Assembly: GCA_037893245.1 (NCBI GenBank)
Contig: JBAIAA010000873.1
Span: 124,001-188,000, forward strand
Origin: Crossaster papposus
Lineage: Eukaryota; Echinodermata; Asteroidea; Velatida; Solasteridae
Direction of reading: 5' to 3'
Length of the DNA stretch: 64,000 bases
Shown here: positions 63,901 through 64,000 of the stretch, piece after piece
Numbering within the stretch: position 1 is the stretch's first letter
Layout: every line of letters starts with the position of its first letter
Translations under genes and position numbers: made by a program
The notes under the pieces: generated by a model
Databases searched by the model: none
Seen by the model: only the letters and a program-made list of their open reading frames with translations
Told to the model about the DNA's origin: nothing

Positions 63901-64000
63901 CATGCCCCGGGTCAAATTGCTAATTTTGCCATTCCTGGAGGCCCCCCTCTATCTCCTAACACCCAGCCCCTTCCCGGGGCATGCTTTCCTTCATGCCCTT

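Larger units (their letters stand above)
1..64000. repeat. 199-bp tandem satellite array filling the window
   Basis: The same sequence recurs every 199 bp from the first base to the last, for example ATGCCCCGGGTCAAATTGC at 161, 360, 559, 758, 1156 and on to 63504. All copies point the same way. The monomer is truncated by the window at both ends, so the array extends further on both sides. Most copies are 199 bp; small indels give 198-, 200- and 201- to 213-bp copies. Copies differ from one another at only a few positions each. No unique sequence, transposon, gene or orientation switch was seen. A pure array of this size is typical of eukaryotic heterochromatin; the exact chromosomal location and species cannot be told from the sequence. 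Confidence 0.99.

Noticed and set aside
1-64000. CRISPR array
   Set aside because: There is no alternation of a short constant repeat with unique spacers; the entire 199-bp unit is repeated and no cas gene is present.
1-64000. Prokaryotic or viral genome segment
   Set aside because: No gene, ribosome-binding context or phage or plasmid module exists anywhere in the window, and a 64-kb pure 199-bp array is not known from bacteria or viruses.

Overview
The whole window is one uninterrupted, head-to-tail satellite DNA array. Every stretch I read from base 1 to base 64000 is a copy of the same 199-bp monomer, about 321 copies in one orientation. I found no gene, RNA gene, transposon, CRISPR array, inversion or unique-sequence gap. 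A 64-kb single-monomer array of this kind points to a eukaryotic nuclear chromosome (pericentromeric, centromeric or another heterochromatic block). The sequence gives no safe clue to the species or clade, and I do not recognise the monomer as a named satellite family.

The monomer has two halves. One is GC-rich and carries two 15-bp inverted arms plus a GGGCGGGG box. The other is AT-rich, with an alternating purine/pyrimidine tract, a 14-bp palindrome and an A-rich tail. By my hand count the reference copy is about 47% G+C with 8 CpG per 199 bp (observed/expected about 0.74). Because 199 = 3x66+1, the reading frame shifts by one base at each repeat. This produces hundreds of overlapping 75-113 aa open frames, which are mechanical by-products and not genes.

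The array is not uniform. Shared diagnostic substitutions and indels divide it into domains. (1) About 1-7.5 kb: 199-bp copies with an AAAATGTTC variant and 3-mer/18-monomer duplications. (2) About 5.06-11.64 kb: a 3.4-kb tandem duplication whose second copy lacks one monomer. A 200-bp 'CCTGTGG' subfamily appears from 7.5 kb. (3) About 12-21 kb: mixed copies and a linked-variant cassette. (4) About 21-32.2 kb: dense 200-bp copies organised in nested 4-mer and 7-mer higher-order repeats. (5) 32.5-37.3 kb: a very recent 2387-bp (12-mer) tandem duplication. (6) About 37-49.3 kb: 8-, 9- and 14-monomer duplications, and six monomers whose GGGCGGGG box has become a pure G tract of 10 to 22 bases. 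(7) About 49-64 kb: 5- to 18-monomer duplications marked by CGTGAA, TTAATATT and AAAAAGC variants.

The picture is a rapidly turning-over satellite shaped by unequal exchange or local amplification, with local homogenisation and replication slippage at G tracts. I found no protein-coding or RNA-based system. The points most worth a second look are the dyad-rich monomer architecture, the hypervariable window beside a conserved box, and the G tracts that differ in length in every duplicated pair.
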